Below, piece after piece: positions 9,388 to 18,022 of a stretch of 64,000 nucleotides of DNA (its first letter is position 1; every line of letters starts with the position of its first letter). The DNA is from Gordonia phthalatica (GTDB lineage: Bacteria > Actinomycetota > Actinomycetes > Mycobacteriales > Mycobacteriaceae). The DNA lies in contig NZ_CP011853.1 of NCBI RefSeq assembly GCF_001305675.1, positions 620,001-684,000 on the forward strand, given 5' to 3'. The notes beneath the pieces were generated by a model. That model ran no database searches. It saw nothing but the letters and a program-made list of their open reading frames with translations, and had not been told where the DNA came from. A program made the position numbers and the translations under genes.

Positions 9388-10756
9388 GGGTGAACACCGC
9401 CATCTGGGTCGGGCTGCCGAGGGTGTCGTCGACGTCGCCGATGCCGGACCGGGTCACGTGGTAGCCGTGTTCGGCGGCGACGCGGTCGGACCAGTCGGCG
9501 AACTCCGCGCGTGACCACTCGAAGCGGTGATCGGTGTGCCGGAGCCCGTCGAGACCCTCGTACAGGGTGTTGTAGTCGCTGTTGGGGGTGGTGAGGATGA
9601 CGGTCTTCGGGGCGGCAGCGCCGAAGACGACGCGTTCCAGGGCACCGAGCCGCGGCGGGTCGACGTGCTCGATCACCTCCATGAGCACGGCGGCGTCGAA
9701 TCCTGCGAACCGGTCGTCCTCGTAGGTGAGCGCCGCCTGGAACAGGTCCAGGCGGTCGGCCTGGCGTTCGGTCATGTCGTCGACGTGCAGGCGGTCGTGT
9801 GCGCGGCGGAGCTCGCTCATCGACACGTCGCAGCCTGTGACCTTCGGAATGCCGGTGTCGCGCAGCACTTTGGAGAGCAGCTGCCCCGAACCGCAGCCGA
9901 AGTCGATCACCGACGACGGCGTCAGGCCTCTCAGCACGCTGAGCACGGCGTCGTGCCGAGCGACGTTCAGCGACGGTCGTGCCGGTGCGGGCTCCGCGGG
10001 TTCGTCGGGGTCCACGGTGTCGTCGAGCTCGGCGAGGCGAGCCCGAGCGACGGCGTCGAGCCCGCTGGTCCGCGCCAGGTATCGGCTCGCGATCAGATCG
10101 CGTTCGGGGTGGGCGGCGAGCCAGCCCTCGCCGGCGCGGAGCAGCTTGTCGACCTCGTCAGCGCTCTGCCAGTAGTGCTTCGACATGTCGAACATCGGCA
10201 GCAGCACGTACAGCTGGTTCAGGGCGTCGGCCAGGCGGATGTCGCCGGTCAGCCGCACCGAGAAGTAGCGGCTGTCGCCCCAGTCGGGGAAGGCGGCGTC
10301 GAGCGGGATCGGCTCCGCGGTCACCGTCCAGCCGAGCGGTCCGAAGACCCGGTCGATGACGTCGGCGCCGTCGCGGCAGGGGAGTGCCGGGATCGAGATC
10401 TCCAGCGGGATCGGTGAATCCGCGAGCTCCTGCCGGGAGTCGCAACGGCCGGTGCGGGCCGTCCGGAAGACGTCGGCCAGGGCCGAAGCGAGCATCGAAG
10501 TGGCTGCGTAGGGGCGGTCGTTCACGTACTGCGCGAGCGCGAAGTCCGGCGATCGGCGGCCGCGCGCCTTCGCCAGGCGCAGCGGATCCACCTCCAGCAG
10601 CAGCGCCGCCGTGCACCGTTCGTCCGTCGCCTCCGGGTAGAAGACCGTCGCCGTGCACGACGGCTGGTCGAAGCGTTGGACGCGCTCGGGATGCTTGTAG
10701 AGCAGGTAACCGAGGTCGGTGGCGGGGCGGTGCGTGGTGGTGATGGTGATCAGCAC
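9380..10756 (-). CDS. hen1: 3'-terminal RNA ribose 2'-O-methyltransferase Hen1
   Basis: This enzyme adds a 2'-O-methyl group to the 3' end of broken RNA before ligation and activates the Pnkp ligase. The 458-residue form has the bacterial Hen1 N-terminal domain (about 1-240) that contacts Pnkp. The C-terminal methyltransferase has the SAM motif DFGCGSG at 285-291 and the metal-binding EVIEH at 360-364, with a later histidine in TDHRFEW. The frame is open to about 10900, but family proteins begin near LITITTTHRPATDLG, so GTG 10756 is preferred; a TTG three codons earlier is possible. It is the first gene of the two-gene operon. Confidence 0.93.
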   Translation of the reverse strand: MLITITTTHRPATDLGYLLYKHPERVQRFDQPSCTATVFYPEATDERCTAALLLEVDPLRLAKARGRRSPDFALAQYVNDRPYAATSMLASALADVFRTARTGRCDSRQELADSPIPLEISIPALPCRDGADVIDRVFGPLGWTVTAEPIPLDAAFPDWGDSRYFSVRLTGDIRLADALNQLYVLLPMFDMSKHYWQSADEVDKLLRAGEGWLAAHPERDLIASRYLARTSGLDAVARARLAELDDTVDPDEPAEPAPARPSLNVARHDAVLSVLRGLTPSSVIDFGCGSGQLLSKVLRDTGIPKVTGCDVSMSELRRAHDRLHVDDMTERQADRLDLFQAALTYEDDRFAGFDAAVLMEVIEHVDPPRLGALERVVFGAAAPKTVILTTPNSDYNTLYEGLDGLRHTDHRFEWSRAEFADWSDRVAAEHGYHVTRSGIGDVDDTLGSPTQMAVFTRD

Positions 10757-10950
10757 GTCGATCAACTGCCGTGCGGCAGAGTCCTTTCGGGTGGACGGAT
10801 CCGGCCGGAGGTCGGATGTCCAGTATTGCCGGGGTGCCGAGGCGTGCAAGTGATTTAGCGGGTAGCGTCCGAATCTGTGGAATTCGAGGGATTCGTCCAC
10901 AGAGGGCGGTCAATGTCGTGACGTGGGCGTGAAACCCAGCCGAGTGGCTT

Positions 10951-10956
10951 TACGTT
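10951..10956 (+). promoter_or_regulatory. -10 hexamer TACGTT of a leaderless promoter
   Basis: TACGTT ends 6 bases before the ATG at 10963, the spacing expected when transcription starts at the start codon. It supports the following short frame as a real gene. Confidence 0.5.
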
Positions 10957-10962
10957 CGCCTC

Positions 10963-11154
10963 ATGCCGGCACAAGCATGGGTGACCCCGATCGTGGGACT
11001 TGTCGCGACAGTGGGGGTCGTGAGCACTCCCAATCAGCGGAGCCGTGCCGACAACAGGCGCGAGTGGTGGGTGCGGTTCGAATGGGCGATGAACGCGACG
11101 TACTCGCCGGATCCGCTGGTTCGGAGCGACGGATGGGGGATCGTGCGGGTCTAG
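10963..11154 (+). CDS. Small hypothetical protein, probably truncated by an amber codon
   Basis: A 63-residue product with a hydrophobic N-terminal segment (about residues 5-22, probable membrane anchor) followed by a basic, Trp-rich stretch (NRREWWVRFEWAM). It ends at TAG 11152-11154. The same frame stays open for 31 further codons to a TAA at 11248-11250, with high third-position GC and protein-like sequence (VVSDLATTTERT...). The gene was therefore probably a 95-codon frame that acquired a nonsense mutation. The TACGTT hexamer fixes the start. The next gene starts 1 base after the downstream TAA, as in an operon. No function recognised. Confidence 0.55.
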   Translation: MPAQAWVTPIVGLVATVGVVSTPNQRSRADNRREWWVRFEWAMNATYSPDPLVRSDGWGIVRV

Positions 11155-11251
11155 GTCGTCTCGGACCTCGCGACGACGACCGAACGAACCGTGATCACCG
11201 CGATGACCAGGAGACTCGTCGGTGAACCCGTGGGGCAGGAGGAGCGGTAAC

Positions 11252-11494
11252 GTGTCGGGTACGGAGGAGGTCAGCATGGACGGTTCGAGGCAGCGGGTGC
11301 TGACGGAGCGGGACCGCTATCAGGCTGCACTGACCCTGGCGTTGGCCAGTCGGACGATGAAACAGCCGGTGCCACCGGAAGCGACGGCAGTCATCGACAG
11401 CTACGAGGCGGAGCACGGTAAGTGTGAAGTCATGCCCGAGTTGCCTCCTCCGACCTGGGCCCAGCGAGTGAAGTCCTTCTTCCTTCGCAGTTGA
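11252..11494 (+). CDS. Small hypothetical protein
   Basis: An 80-residue, mostly helical acidic protein with a Pro/Trp-containing C-terminus (PELPPPTWAQRVKSFFLRS). GTG 11252 has AGGAGGAG 7 bases upstream; ATG 11276 also has GGAGGAGG and would give 72 residues. It starts directly after the TAA that ends the readthrough frame of the preceding gene, so the two are probably a transcriptional pair. No conserved domain recognised. Confidence 0.55.
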   Translation: MSGTEEVSMDGSRQRVLTERDRYQAALTLALASRTMKQPVPPEATAVIDSYEAEHGKCEVMPELPPPTWAQRVKSFFLRS

Positions 11495-11520
11495 CGTCGG
11501 GTGTGCACGCAAGAACACGA

Positions 11521-11555
11521 AAGCGCCCCGCGAGCATGCAGCTTGCGGGGCGCTT
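11521..11555. terminator. Bidirectional intrinsic terminator
   Basis: A perfect 11-bp stem AAGCGCCCCGC / GCGGGGCGCTT lies between convergent genes (one ending at 11494, one at 11579) and can serve both. Confidence 0.8.
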
Positions 11556-11578
11556 CGTATTCGTCAGTGTGGTGACGG

Positions 11579-13159
11579 TCAGTGCATCACGACGGGCGTC
11601 TGAGTCTCCTCGTCGGCTCCACCACCGAGGACCATCTTCTTGCGCGGCAGGAAGAAGGCCGGGACCAGCGTCAGGACCACCAGGACGGTCGCGACGATGA
11701 ACGTGTTGCCGAAGGTCGACGCCATGTCGGCCGCGACGGTGCCCTTCGCCTGTGCTGCGATGGCCGGGATCTGGTCGGGCGTCGTCGTCGCTGTGATGAG
11801 GCCCTGGTCCTTCATCACTTCCAGACCCTTGTCCTGGTCCTGCCCGGCCTGCATGAAGGCGCGAGTCAGTGGGCTCAGCGACGTGGTGAAGATGACCGTG
11901 ATGACGGCGGTGCCGATCGACGACGCAGTCTGCTGGATCGCGTTCATCAGGGTGGAGCCGTCGGCGATCTCGTGGCCGCGCAGCGTGGCGAGCGAGGCCG
12001 ACATGATCGGCATCATCGTCATGCCCATGCCGAGACCCTGGACGAACAGAGCGCCACACAGGAACCAGTACGAGGTGTCGGTGCCGAGCGTGATGAACGC
12101 CGAGACGCCGATGGCGATCAGGACCAGACCGCCGAGGACGAACTTGCCGGGGCCGATCTTGTCGGTCATCTTGCCCGCGATCGGCATGGTCAGCATGGCG
12201 CCGATGCCCTGGGGAGCCAGAAGCAGGCCTGCGGTCAGGGTCGTCTCGCCGCGGACGCCGATGAAGTACTGCGGGTACAGCAGTGAGGCGCCGAAGAAGG
12301 CGATCGCGAACAGCGACATGGTGATCACCGCGGTGCGGAGCGTCGGGTTGCGGAACAGACGCAGGTCGATCAGCGGGTTGCTGCTGCGCAGCGCGTGCGT
12401 GATGAAGGAGGCGATCAGGATGGCGCCGATGATCATCGGGATGTAGACGCGGGGCGCGTTGAAGGTCTGCTCCTCGGCGCTCGACGAGACACCGAACAGG
12501 AACAGTGCCAGGCCCGGGGACAGCATGAGCAGGCCGAGGACGTCGATCTTCTTGCCCGGCTCCTCGTCACCGCCCGGCAGGGCGAAGAACGCGTACACCA
12601 GCGAGATGATGCCGATCGGGACGTTGATCAGGAAGACCCAGTGCCACGAGGCGATCTCGATCAGCCAGCCGCCGAGGATCGGGCCCATGATGGGGCCGAG
12701 CAGCATGGGGATGCCGAGGACGGCCATGACCGAACCGACACGCTCCGGGCCGGCCGCGCGGGTCATGATCATCATGCCGATCGGCATGAGCAGACCGCCG
12801 CCGAAGCCCTGGATCACGCGGAACGCGACCAGGGAGCCGATGTTCCACGCGAGGGCGCAGAGGACGGAGCCGATCAGGAACAGGACCAGCGACGCCATGT
12901 AGACGCGCTTGGTGCCGAAGCGCGACGCGGCCCAGCTGGCCGTCGGGATCACCGCGGCCAGGGCCAGGGTGTAACCGGTCATCGACCAGGCGGCGCCGGC
13001 CGTCGAGGTGTTGAAGGTCTCGATGAAGGTGTTCTGCGCGACCGCGACGACGGTGACGTCGAGGATCGACATGATGGCACCCAGGACGACGACGCCCGCG
13101 ACGATGAAGACTTGGCGGTCGAGCTTGTCGCTCGCGACTCCCGGTGGGGAGGTGGTCAT
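11579..13159 (-). CDS. DHA2-family (EmrB/QacA-type) MFS drug efflux transporter
   Basis: A 526-residue inner-membrane protein with about 14 hydrophobic segments, the layout of the 14-TM DHA2 proton-antiporter family. The first helix has the acidic ILDVTVVAVA motif, the loop motif ASRFGTKRVY follows, and motif C-like GPILGGWLI lies in the fifth helix. It presumably exports a hydrophobic or cationic compound in exchange for protons. The C-terminal tail after the last helix is short and charged. It is followed upstream on the same strand by a MarR gene 22 bases away, so regulator and pump form an operon that the regulator probably represses. The substrate is unknown. Confidence 0.9.
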   Translation of the reverse strand: MTTSPPGVASDKLDRQVFIVAGVVVLGAIMSILDVTVVAVAQNTFIETFNTSTAGAAWSMTGYTLALAAVIPTASWAASRFGTKRVYMASLVLFLIGSVLCALAWNIGSLVAFRVIQGFGGGLLMPIGMMIMTRAAGPERVGSVMAVLGIPMLLGPIMGPILGGWLIEIASWHWVFLINVPIGIISLVYAFFALPGGDEEPGKKIDVLGLLMLSPGLALFLFGVSSSAEEQTFNAPRVYIPMIIGAILIASFITHALRSSNPLIDLRLFRNPTLRTAVITMSLFAIAFFGASLLYPQYFIGVRGETTLTAGLLLAPQGIGAMLTMPIAGKMTDKIGPGKFVLGGLVLIAIGVSAFITLGTDTSYWFLCGALFVQGLGMGMTMMPIMSASLATLRGHEIADGSTLMNAIQQTASSIGTAVITVIFTTSLSPLTRAFMQAGQDQDKGLEVMKDQGLITATTTPDQIPAIAAQAKGTVAADMASTFGNTFIVATVLVVLTLVPAFFLPRKKMVLGGGADEETQTPVVMH

Positions 13160-13181
13160 GAGGATTCCTTTTTCGAAAGGG

Positions 13182-13652
13182 TCAGTGATGAGCGGACTTC
13201 GGGGCGTCGGAGATCGACTCGAGAGCCGAGCTCAGAGCGGACTGGAGGTCGGCGCGGACGTCTCCGGGGATCTCGGCGACGATGCTCGCCAGATCCTCGT
13301 CGCGCATCCGGAACTTGCTGTGGATGAGCTCGCGTCCCTGGTCGGACAGGGACAGACGTTTCACGCGTCGGTCGGTCTCGTCCTCGCGTCGGACGACGAG
13401 GTCGATCGCCACCAGTCGGTCGGCACCGCGACCCGCCGCGGCGAGCGACAGATCGACGGCCTCGGCCAGTTCGTTCACCGACAGATCGTGATCGCTGCGG
13501 AACAGGACCATCAGCATGCGGAGCTGCGAGAGGGTCATGTCCGTGGAGGCGACGCGATCGACGGTGCTGCAGGAGGCCCGTGCCGCGACCCGTTCGAGGA
13601 ACGACACCAGAACGCTGGTGCAGGCCTCGACGGAAGTGGGAGAGTTCGACAC
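13182..13652 (-). CDS. MarR-family transcriptional regulator
   Basis: A 156-residue winged-helix regulator; the recognition region is around DLSVNELAEAVDLSLAAAGRGADRL and the wing around RREDETDRRVKRLSL. The GTG at 13652 is chosen over an upstream TTG (13676) because a promoter TTGCGG-17 bp-TAACTT lies exactly 7 bases before it, giving a leaderless start. The inverted repeat at 13678-13695 overlaps the -35, so autorepression is likely. It leads the operon with the DHA2 pump. It probably releases DNA on binding a pump substrate. Confidence 0.85.
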   Translation of the reverse strand: MSNSPTSVEACTSVLVSFLERVAARASCSTVDRVASTDMTLSQLRMLMVLFRSDHDLSVNELAEAVDLSLAAAGRGADRLVAIDLVVRREDETDRRVKRLSLSDQGRELIHSKFRMRDEDLASIVAEIPGDVRADLQSALSSALESISDAPKSAHH

Positions 13653-13659
13653 CTGAAAG

Positions 13660-13695
13660 AAGTTACGCCCACGCAACTATTGCCGCAACGCAATA
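13660..13695 (-). promoter_or_regulatory. marR-efflux promoter with overlapping operator
   Basis: On the minus strand, -35 TTGCGG (13688-13683) and -10 TAACTT (13665-13660) are 17 bp apart, and the start codon follows 7 bases later. An 18-bp inverted repeat TATTGC-CGCAAC-GCAATA (13678-13695) covers the -35 hexamer and is a strong candidate MarR operator. Confidence 0.65.
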
Positions 13696-13733
13696 AGTGG
13701 TGACTTCTCCCACGGGCGCTTATCCTGTGGGAC

Positions 13734-14225
13734 ATGGGTCACGCCAACATCAAAGAAATTCCTGTCCGCGCTCTCGACGGCGGTGAGTTCTCCCTCGCAG
13801 GCCTCACCGGACCGCTGCTCGTGGTGAACGTCGCGTCCAAGTGCGGCCTCACTCCCCAGTACACCGCGCTCGAGAAGCTGCAGAAGGACTACGGCGACCG
13901 CGGCCTCACCGTCGTCGGCGTTCCGTGCAACCAGTTCATGGGGCAGGAGCCCGGCACCGCCGAGGAGATCGCCACCTTCTGTTCCACCACCTACGGCGTC
14001 ACCTTCCCGCTGCTGGAGAAGACCGACGTGAACGGCGACGACCGCCACCCGCTGTACGCCGAACTGACGCAGACGCCCGACGCGAACGGCGAGGCCGGCG
14101 ACATCCAGTGGAACTTCGAGAAGTTCCTCGTCGCCGCCGACGGCACCGTCGCGGCCCGCTTCCGTCCGCGCACCGAGCCCGACGCCCCGGAAGTCGTCTC
14201 GGCCATCGAGGCGGCCCTCGGTTAG
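13734..14225 (+). CDS. Glutathione-peroxidase-family thiol peroxidase
   Basis: A 163-residue thioredoxin-fold peroxidase. The peroxidatic residue is Cys37 (NVASKCGLT), not selenocysteine. The conserved Gln (CNQFMGQEPG) and Trp (QWNFEKFLV) of the active site are present. In actinobacteria such enzymes reduce hydroperoxides with thioredoxin rather than glutathione; the Cys in PCNQF and later residues are candidates for resolving Cys. It is cytoplasmic. A TATCCT hexamer lies 7 bases before the ATG, so the mRNA is probably leaderless. It is divergent from the marR-efflux operon. Confidence 0.92.
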   Translation: MGHANIKEIPVRALDGGEFSLAGLTGPLLVVNVASKCGLTPQYTALEKLQKDYGDRGLTVVGVPCNQFMGQEPGTAEEIATFCSTTYGVTFPLLEKTDVNGDDRHPLYAELTQTPDANGEAGDIQWNFEKFLVAADGTVAARFRPRTEPDAPEVVSAIEAALG

Positions 14226-14352
14226 GCACGGCCTAGGTCTCGGTCAGGGAATGTCTGCCGCCTGCGGTTCGGCAGGTAGAGTAGGCGCGTAAACCGTCCG
14301 GCCCGCTCGGGGTGGACATTCGACACCATCGGTGTGAGGAGCAGTGCGGCGA

Positions 14353-14592
14353 ATGGCGCGTGTAGTTGTCGATGTGATGCCCAAGGCGGAGATCCTGGAC
14401 CCGCAGGGACAGGCCATCGTCGGGGCGCTCGGGCGTCTCGGATTCGAGGGCGTCGCCGACGTCCGACAGGGCAAGCGGTTCGAGTTGGAGGTCGACGGCT
14501 CGGTCGACGACGCCACCCTGGAGCGGATCGCCGAAGAACTCCTGACCAACACGGTCATCGAGAACTTCAACGTCTCGCGCGTCGCGGAGTAG
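14353..14592 (+). CDS. purS: Phosphoribosylformylglycinamidine synthase subunit PurS
   Basis: A 79-residue small subunit of the FGAM synthase complex (PurS-PurQ-PurL), which bridges the amidotransferase and synthase subunits. It has the typical opening [18 protein letters not shown] and the NTVIENF segment near the end. ATG 14353 is preferred; a GTG three codons upstream has closer GAGGAG spacing and is the alternative. purQ follows after 7 bases. purL is not in the window. Confidence 0.95.
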   Translation: MARVVVDVMPKAEILDPQGQAIVGALGRLGFEGVADVRQGKRFELEVDGSVDDATLERIAEELLTNTVIENFNVSRVAE

Positions 14593-14599
14593 GGACGCC

Positions 14600-15280
14600 A
14601 TGACTGCACGTATCGGAGTCATCACCTTCCCCGGCACGCTCGACGACATCGACGCGGCCCGCGCCGTCACCGCGGCCGGCGGCGAAGCCGTCAACCTGTG
14701 GCACGGCGACGCCGACCTGAAGGGCGTCGACGCCGTCGTCGTGCCCGGCGGGTTCTCGTACGGCGACTACCTGCGCTGCGGTGCCATCGCCAAGTTCGCG
14801 CCCGTCATGGGCGAAGTGGTCGCGGCGGCCGAGCGGGGCATGCCGGTCCTCGGCATCTGCAACGGCTTCCAGATCCTCGCCGAGGCGGGGCTGCTGCCCG
14901 GCGCCCTGACCCGCAACGAGGGTCTGCACTTCGTGTGCCGCGACCAGTGGCTGCGCGTCGAGTCGAACACCACCGCGTGGACCTCGCGCTACGAGGTCGG
15001 TGCCGAGATCCTGATCCCGCTCAAGTCGGGTGAGGGTCGCTACGTCGCCGACGACGAGACCCTCGAAGAGCTCAAGGGTGAGGGACGCATCGTCTTCTCG
15101 TACGCGGGCGACAACCCCAACGGCTCGAGGCTCGAGATCGCGGGCGTCTCCAGCGCCAACGGTCGTGTCGTCGGCCTGATGCCGCACCCGGAGCACGCCA
15201 TCGGCGCGCTCACCGGCCCCAGCGACGACGGTCTCGGCCTGTTCTACTCGGCACTGGACACGGTCCTCGCGTCCGTCTGA
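14600..15280 (+). CDS. purQ: Phosphoribosylformylglycinamidine synthase subunit PurQ (glutamine amidotransferase)
   Basis: A 226-residue class I glutamine amidotransferase supplying ammonia to PurL for FGAM synthesis. The nucleophile is Cys87 in GICNGFQ, and the His/Glu pair is in MPHPEHA near the end. It follows purS by 7 bases, and its TGA overlaps the next ATG (TGATG). The length is normal for the standalone bacterial PurQ. Confidence 0.96.
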   Translation: MTARIGVITFPGTLDDIDAARAVTAAGGEAVNLWHGDADLKGVDAVVVPGGFSYGDYLRCGAIAKFAPVMGEVVAAAERGMPVLGICNGFQILAEAGLLPGALTRNEGLHFVCRDQWLRVESNTTAWTSRYEVGAEILIPLKSGEGRYVADDETLEELKGEGRIVFSYAGDNPNGSRLEIAGVSSANGRVVGLMPHPEHAIGALTGPSDDGLGLFYSALDTVLASV

Positions 15281-16575
15281 TGACTGCGAACACGTCGGCG
15301 AGTGCGGCGGGGCTCGGTGACTTCATCGACGCCTCGCCGTCGCCGTTTCACGTCTGTGCCACGGTCGCGGGGATCCTCGACGACGCCGGATACACGCGGC
15401 TGTCGGAGACCGACGCCTGGGCCGACTCCGCCGCCGATCTCGGTCGGCACTACGTGGTGCGCGGCGGCTCGATCATCGCGTGGAATGCGGAGGGGCGCGG
15501 TGCGAGCCCCCTGCCTCCGCGGCCGCGCTTCCGAATCGTCGGCGGCCACACCGACAGCCCCAACCTGCGCGTCAAGCAGAACCCGGACCGCACCAGTGTC
15601 GGCCTGGCGACCGTCGCGCTGGAACCGTACGGCGGCGCCTGGCTGAACTCCTGGCTCGACCGCGACCTCGGCCTGTCCGGGCGCCTGGCCTACGCGGACG
15701 CCGACGGGAACGTCGACTTCGCACTCGTGAAGATCGACGAACCGATCCTGCGCGTCCCGCAGCTGGCGATCCACCTGTCCGAGGATCGCAAGGGCGTGAG
15801 CCTGAATCCGCAAAACCACGTCGACGCGATCCGCGGGGTGGGGGAGACGCAGCCGCTGCTCGCCTTCGTCGCGGAGCACGCGGGCATCGATCCGGACGCC
15901 GTTCTGGGCTGGGAGCTCATGACGCACGACGTGGCGCCGTCGCGCATCATCGGCGCCGAGCAGGATCTGCTCAGCGCACCGCGCCTGGACAACCAGGGCA
16001 CCTGTTACGCCGGACTGCGCGCGCTGCTCGACGCGGAGCCGTCGGGCAGCATCGCGATGCTGGCGCTCTTCGACCACGAGGAGGTCGGCTCCGGATCCGA
16101 GCGCGGCGCGTCGTCGGATTTCCTGGTGACGGTGTGCGAACGGATCGTCGGCGCGACCGGCGGCGGCCGAGACGACTTCCTGCGAGCGATGGCCGACAGC
16201 ATCTGCGTCTCCGGCGACATGGCGCACGCGACGCACCCCAACTACCCGGACCGGCACGAGCCGTCGCACCGCATCGCGATCAACGGCGGCCCGGTGCTGA
16301 AGGTGAACCAGAACCTGCGCTATGCGTCCGATGCGATCGGCGAGGCGGAGTTCGCACTCGCCTGCCGTGACGCGCAGGTGCCGCTGCAGCGGTACATTCA
16401 CCGCGCCGACCTGCCGTGCGGCTCGACCATCGGTCCGCTCACCGCCACCCGCACCGGCCTGCTGACCGTCGACGTCGGCGCACCCCAACTCGCGATGCAC
16501 AGCGCTCGCGAGTTGATGGGCGCCGACGACGTCGCGATGTACTCGGCGGCGCTCGCGGCGTTCCTGCGGAGGTAG
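15280..16575 (+). CDS. apeB: M18-family aspartyl aminopeptidase
   Basis: A 431-residue di-zinc aminopeptidase of the M18 family, which removes N-terminal acidic residues. Metal-ligand motifs are seen in order: GGHTDSP (His/Asp), DNQGTCY (Asp), FDHEEVGS (Glu pair), and a C-terminal MHSARE His. It is cytoplasmic, with no signal peptide. Its start overlaps the purQ stop by one base. In mycobacteria a similar gene sits next to the purQ/purL region. Confidence 0.93.
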   Translation: MTANTSASAAGLGDFIDASPSPFHVCATVAGILDDAGYTRLSETDAWADSAADLGRHYVVRGGSIIAWNAEGRGASPLPPRPRFRIVGGHTDSPNLRVKQNPDRTSVGLATVALEPYGGAWLNSWLDRDLGLSGRLAYADADGNVDFALVKIDEPILRVPQLAIHLSEDRKGVSLNPQNHVDAIRGVGETQPLLAFVAEHAGIDPDAVLGWELMTHDVAPSRIIGAEQDLLSAPRLDNQGTCYAGLRALLDAEPSGSIAMLALFDHEEVGSGSERGASSDFLVTVCERIVGATGGGRDDFLRAMADSICVSGDMAHATHPNYPDRHEPSHRIAINGGPVLKVNQNLRYASDAIGEAEFALACRDAQVPLQRYIHRADLPCGSTIGPLTATRTGLLTVDVGAPQLAMHSARELMGADDVAMYSAALAAFLRR

Positions 16576-16587
16576 TCCACGACCGCC

Positions 16588-16632
16588 TGTGCCGTACTTC
16601 TGTCCCGAGTTGCGGGACGGAAGTACGGCACA
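16588..16632. repeat. 45-nt compound hairpin between convergent genes
   Basis: Outer arms TGTGCCGTACTTC (16588-16600) and GAAGTACGGCACA (16620-16632) pair perfectly, and inner GTCCCG/CGGGAC (16602-16607 / 16613-16618) extend the stem. It lies between the convergent aminopeptidase and NmrA-like genes and may terminate both. The inner CTGTCCCG...CGGGAC words recall the hairpins at 19001 and 30278. Confidence 0.65.
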
Positions 16633-16645
16633 AGCGCCTGCCGGA

Positions 16646-17503
16646 CTACGCCAGTGCAGCCTTGACGACCTCGGCGAACGGGGTACTCGACGTGCCGCGC
16701 AGGTCGGCGAGAGCCGACGAGGTGGAGTCGAGAGCGCCGTTGGCGACGCCCGCATCGGAGTCGGCGAGGATCGCGGCGAACGGTCCGGGGACGCCTGCGC
16801 CCTCCAGGATCTTCGCGTACTCGGCCTCGGGCAGGTCCTGGTAGGCGACCGGCTTGCCGCTGACGGCCGCGAACGTCGCGGCGATGTCGGCGTAGGTCAG
16901 GTGCTCGTCGCCGGCGAGCTCGTAGACGGCGGCGGGCTCGTCGATCAGCAGGGCGGCTGCGGCAGCATCGGCGTAGTCGGCGCGAGCCGCGGGTGCCACG
17001 ACACCGGTGCCCGCGCTGCCGGCGAAGACGCCCGACTCCAGTGCCGGGGCCAGTGACTGCGTGTAGTTCTCCGAGTACCAGCCGTTGCGCAGCAGCACCG
17101 TCGTCAAGCCGCTCTCGGCCAACAGCTTCTCGGTGGCGACGTGCTCCTCGGCGAGGGCGAGCGGAGACTTGTCGGCGCGCAGGATGCTGGTGTACGCGAG
17201 CAGACCGACGCCCGCGGCCTTCGCCGATTCGATCACGTTGGTGTGCTGGGGGAGGCGCCTGCCGACCTCGGGGCCGGACACCAGGAGTAGCCGGTCGACG
17301 CCGGCGAAGGCGGCGCCGAGCGCGGCGGGATCGCCGTAGTCGGCGACGCGGACGGTCACGCCCGCGGCCTTCAACGCATCGGCCTTGGCCTCGTCGCGGA
17401 CCACTGCCACGATCTCGGACGGTGCGACGCCGCGCGCGATGAGTGCGTTCACGGCGGCACCGCCGAGGCCGCCGGTTGCTCCGGTCACTGCATAGGTCGT
17501 CAT
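16646..17503 (-). CDS. NmrA-like NAD(P)H:quinone oxidoreductase (QorB-type)
   Basis: A 285-residue atypical short-chain dehydrogenase of the NmrA/QOR2 group. It opens with the dinucleotide-binding motif VTGATGGLG (residues 6-14) and keeps SILRADKSPLALAEEH typical of QorB-like quinone reductases. ATG 17503 is chosen over an upstream in-frame TTG because the fold begins there. It is divergent from an HxlR regulator across a 110-base region holding an inverted repeat, the arrangement of qorR-qorB pairs. It probably reduces quinones or electrophiles with NADPH. Confidence 0.85.
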   Translation of the reverse strand: MTTYAVTGATGGLGGAAVNALIARGVAPSEIVAVVRDEAKADALKAAGVTVRVADYGDPAALGAAFAGVDRLLLVSGPEVGRRLPQHTNVIESAKAAGVGLLAYTSILRADKSPLALAEEHVATEKLLAESGLTTVLLRNGWYSENYTQSLAPALESGVFAGSAGTGVVAPAARADYADAAAAALLIDEPAAVYELAGDEHLTYADIAATFAAVSGKPVAYQDLPEAEYAKILEGAGVPGPFAAILADSDAGVANGALDSTSSALADLRGTSSTPFAEVVKAALA

Positions 17504-17545
17504 CGGTCTTCCCTTCGTCGATGATTCTTGGTTCCCAAACATCAT

Positions 17546-17567
17546 GCACTTACTAAAAGTAATGTGC
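17546..17567. promoter_or_regulatory. Candidate HxlR/QorR operator
   Basis: Inverted repeat GCAC-TTACT-AAA-AGTAA-T-GTGC lies between the divergent reductase and HxlR genes. The TTACT/AGTAA core is perfect. Its placement between the two genes suits repression of both. Confidence 0.6.
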
Positions 17568-17613
17568 AATGGTGATCGTCAGCACATGCGGTTCGGGCGC
17601 GTACGATGGCGGC

Positions 17614-18009
17614 ATGTCCGCAGTGCCGCAGCCTGAGAATGAGGTCGACCCCACCCTGGAGGCCGACGTCTTCTCGCGGAACTGCTCGTCGCGCGAGATT
17701 CTGCAGAACGTCACGAGTCGCTGGGGTCTGCTCGCGCTGGTGGCCCTGCTCGACGGAGAGTTGCGGTTCAACGCGCTCCGTCGCCGGGTGGACGGCGTCA
17801 GCGAGCGGATGTTGTCGGTGACCCTGCAATCCTTGGAGCGCGACGGCTACGTGCACCGCGAGATGCTGCAGGCCATCCCGCCGCGCGTCGAGTACTCGCT
17901 GACCGACATGGGGCGTGCGGTGGCACCGCAACTGCGCGGGTTGATCGACCTCGTCGAGGGACAGGTGCCCGCCGTCAGCGAAGCGCGCGGGGAGTACGAC
18001 GCGCGCTGA
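17614..18009 (+). CDS. HxlR-family redox-sensing regulator (QorR-like)
   Basis: A 131-residue winged-helix protein of the HxlR family. A Cys near the N-terminus (FSRNCSSREIL) matches the position of the redox-active Cys of QorR and HypR, followed by the family segment NVTSRWGLLAL. ATG 17614 has a TACGAT hexamer 6 bases upstream, so the transcript is probably leaderless; the frame extends further upstream without family similarity. It is divergent from the QorB-like reductase, its likely target. Oxidation of the Cys by quinones or disulfide stress would induce the reductase. Confidence 0.87.
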   Translation: MSAVPQPENEVDPTLEADVFSRNCSSREILQNVTSRWGLLALVALLDGELRFNALRRRVDGVSERMLSVTLQSLERDGYVHREMLQAIPPRVEYSLTDMGRAVAPQLRGLIDLVEGQVPAVSEARGEYDAR

Positions 18010-18022
18010 CCTCCGCCGGGTC

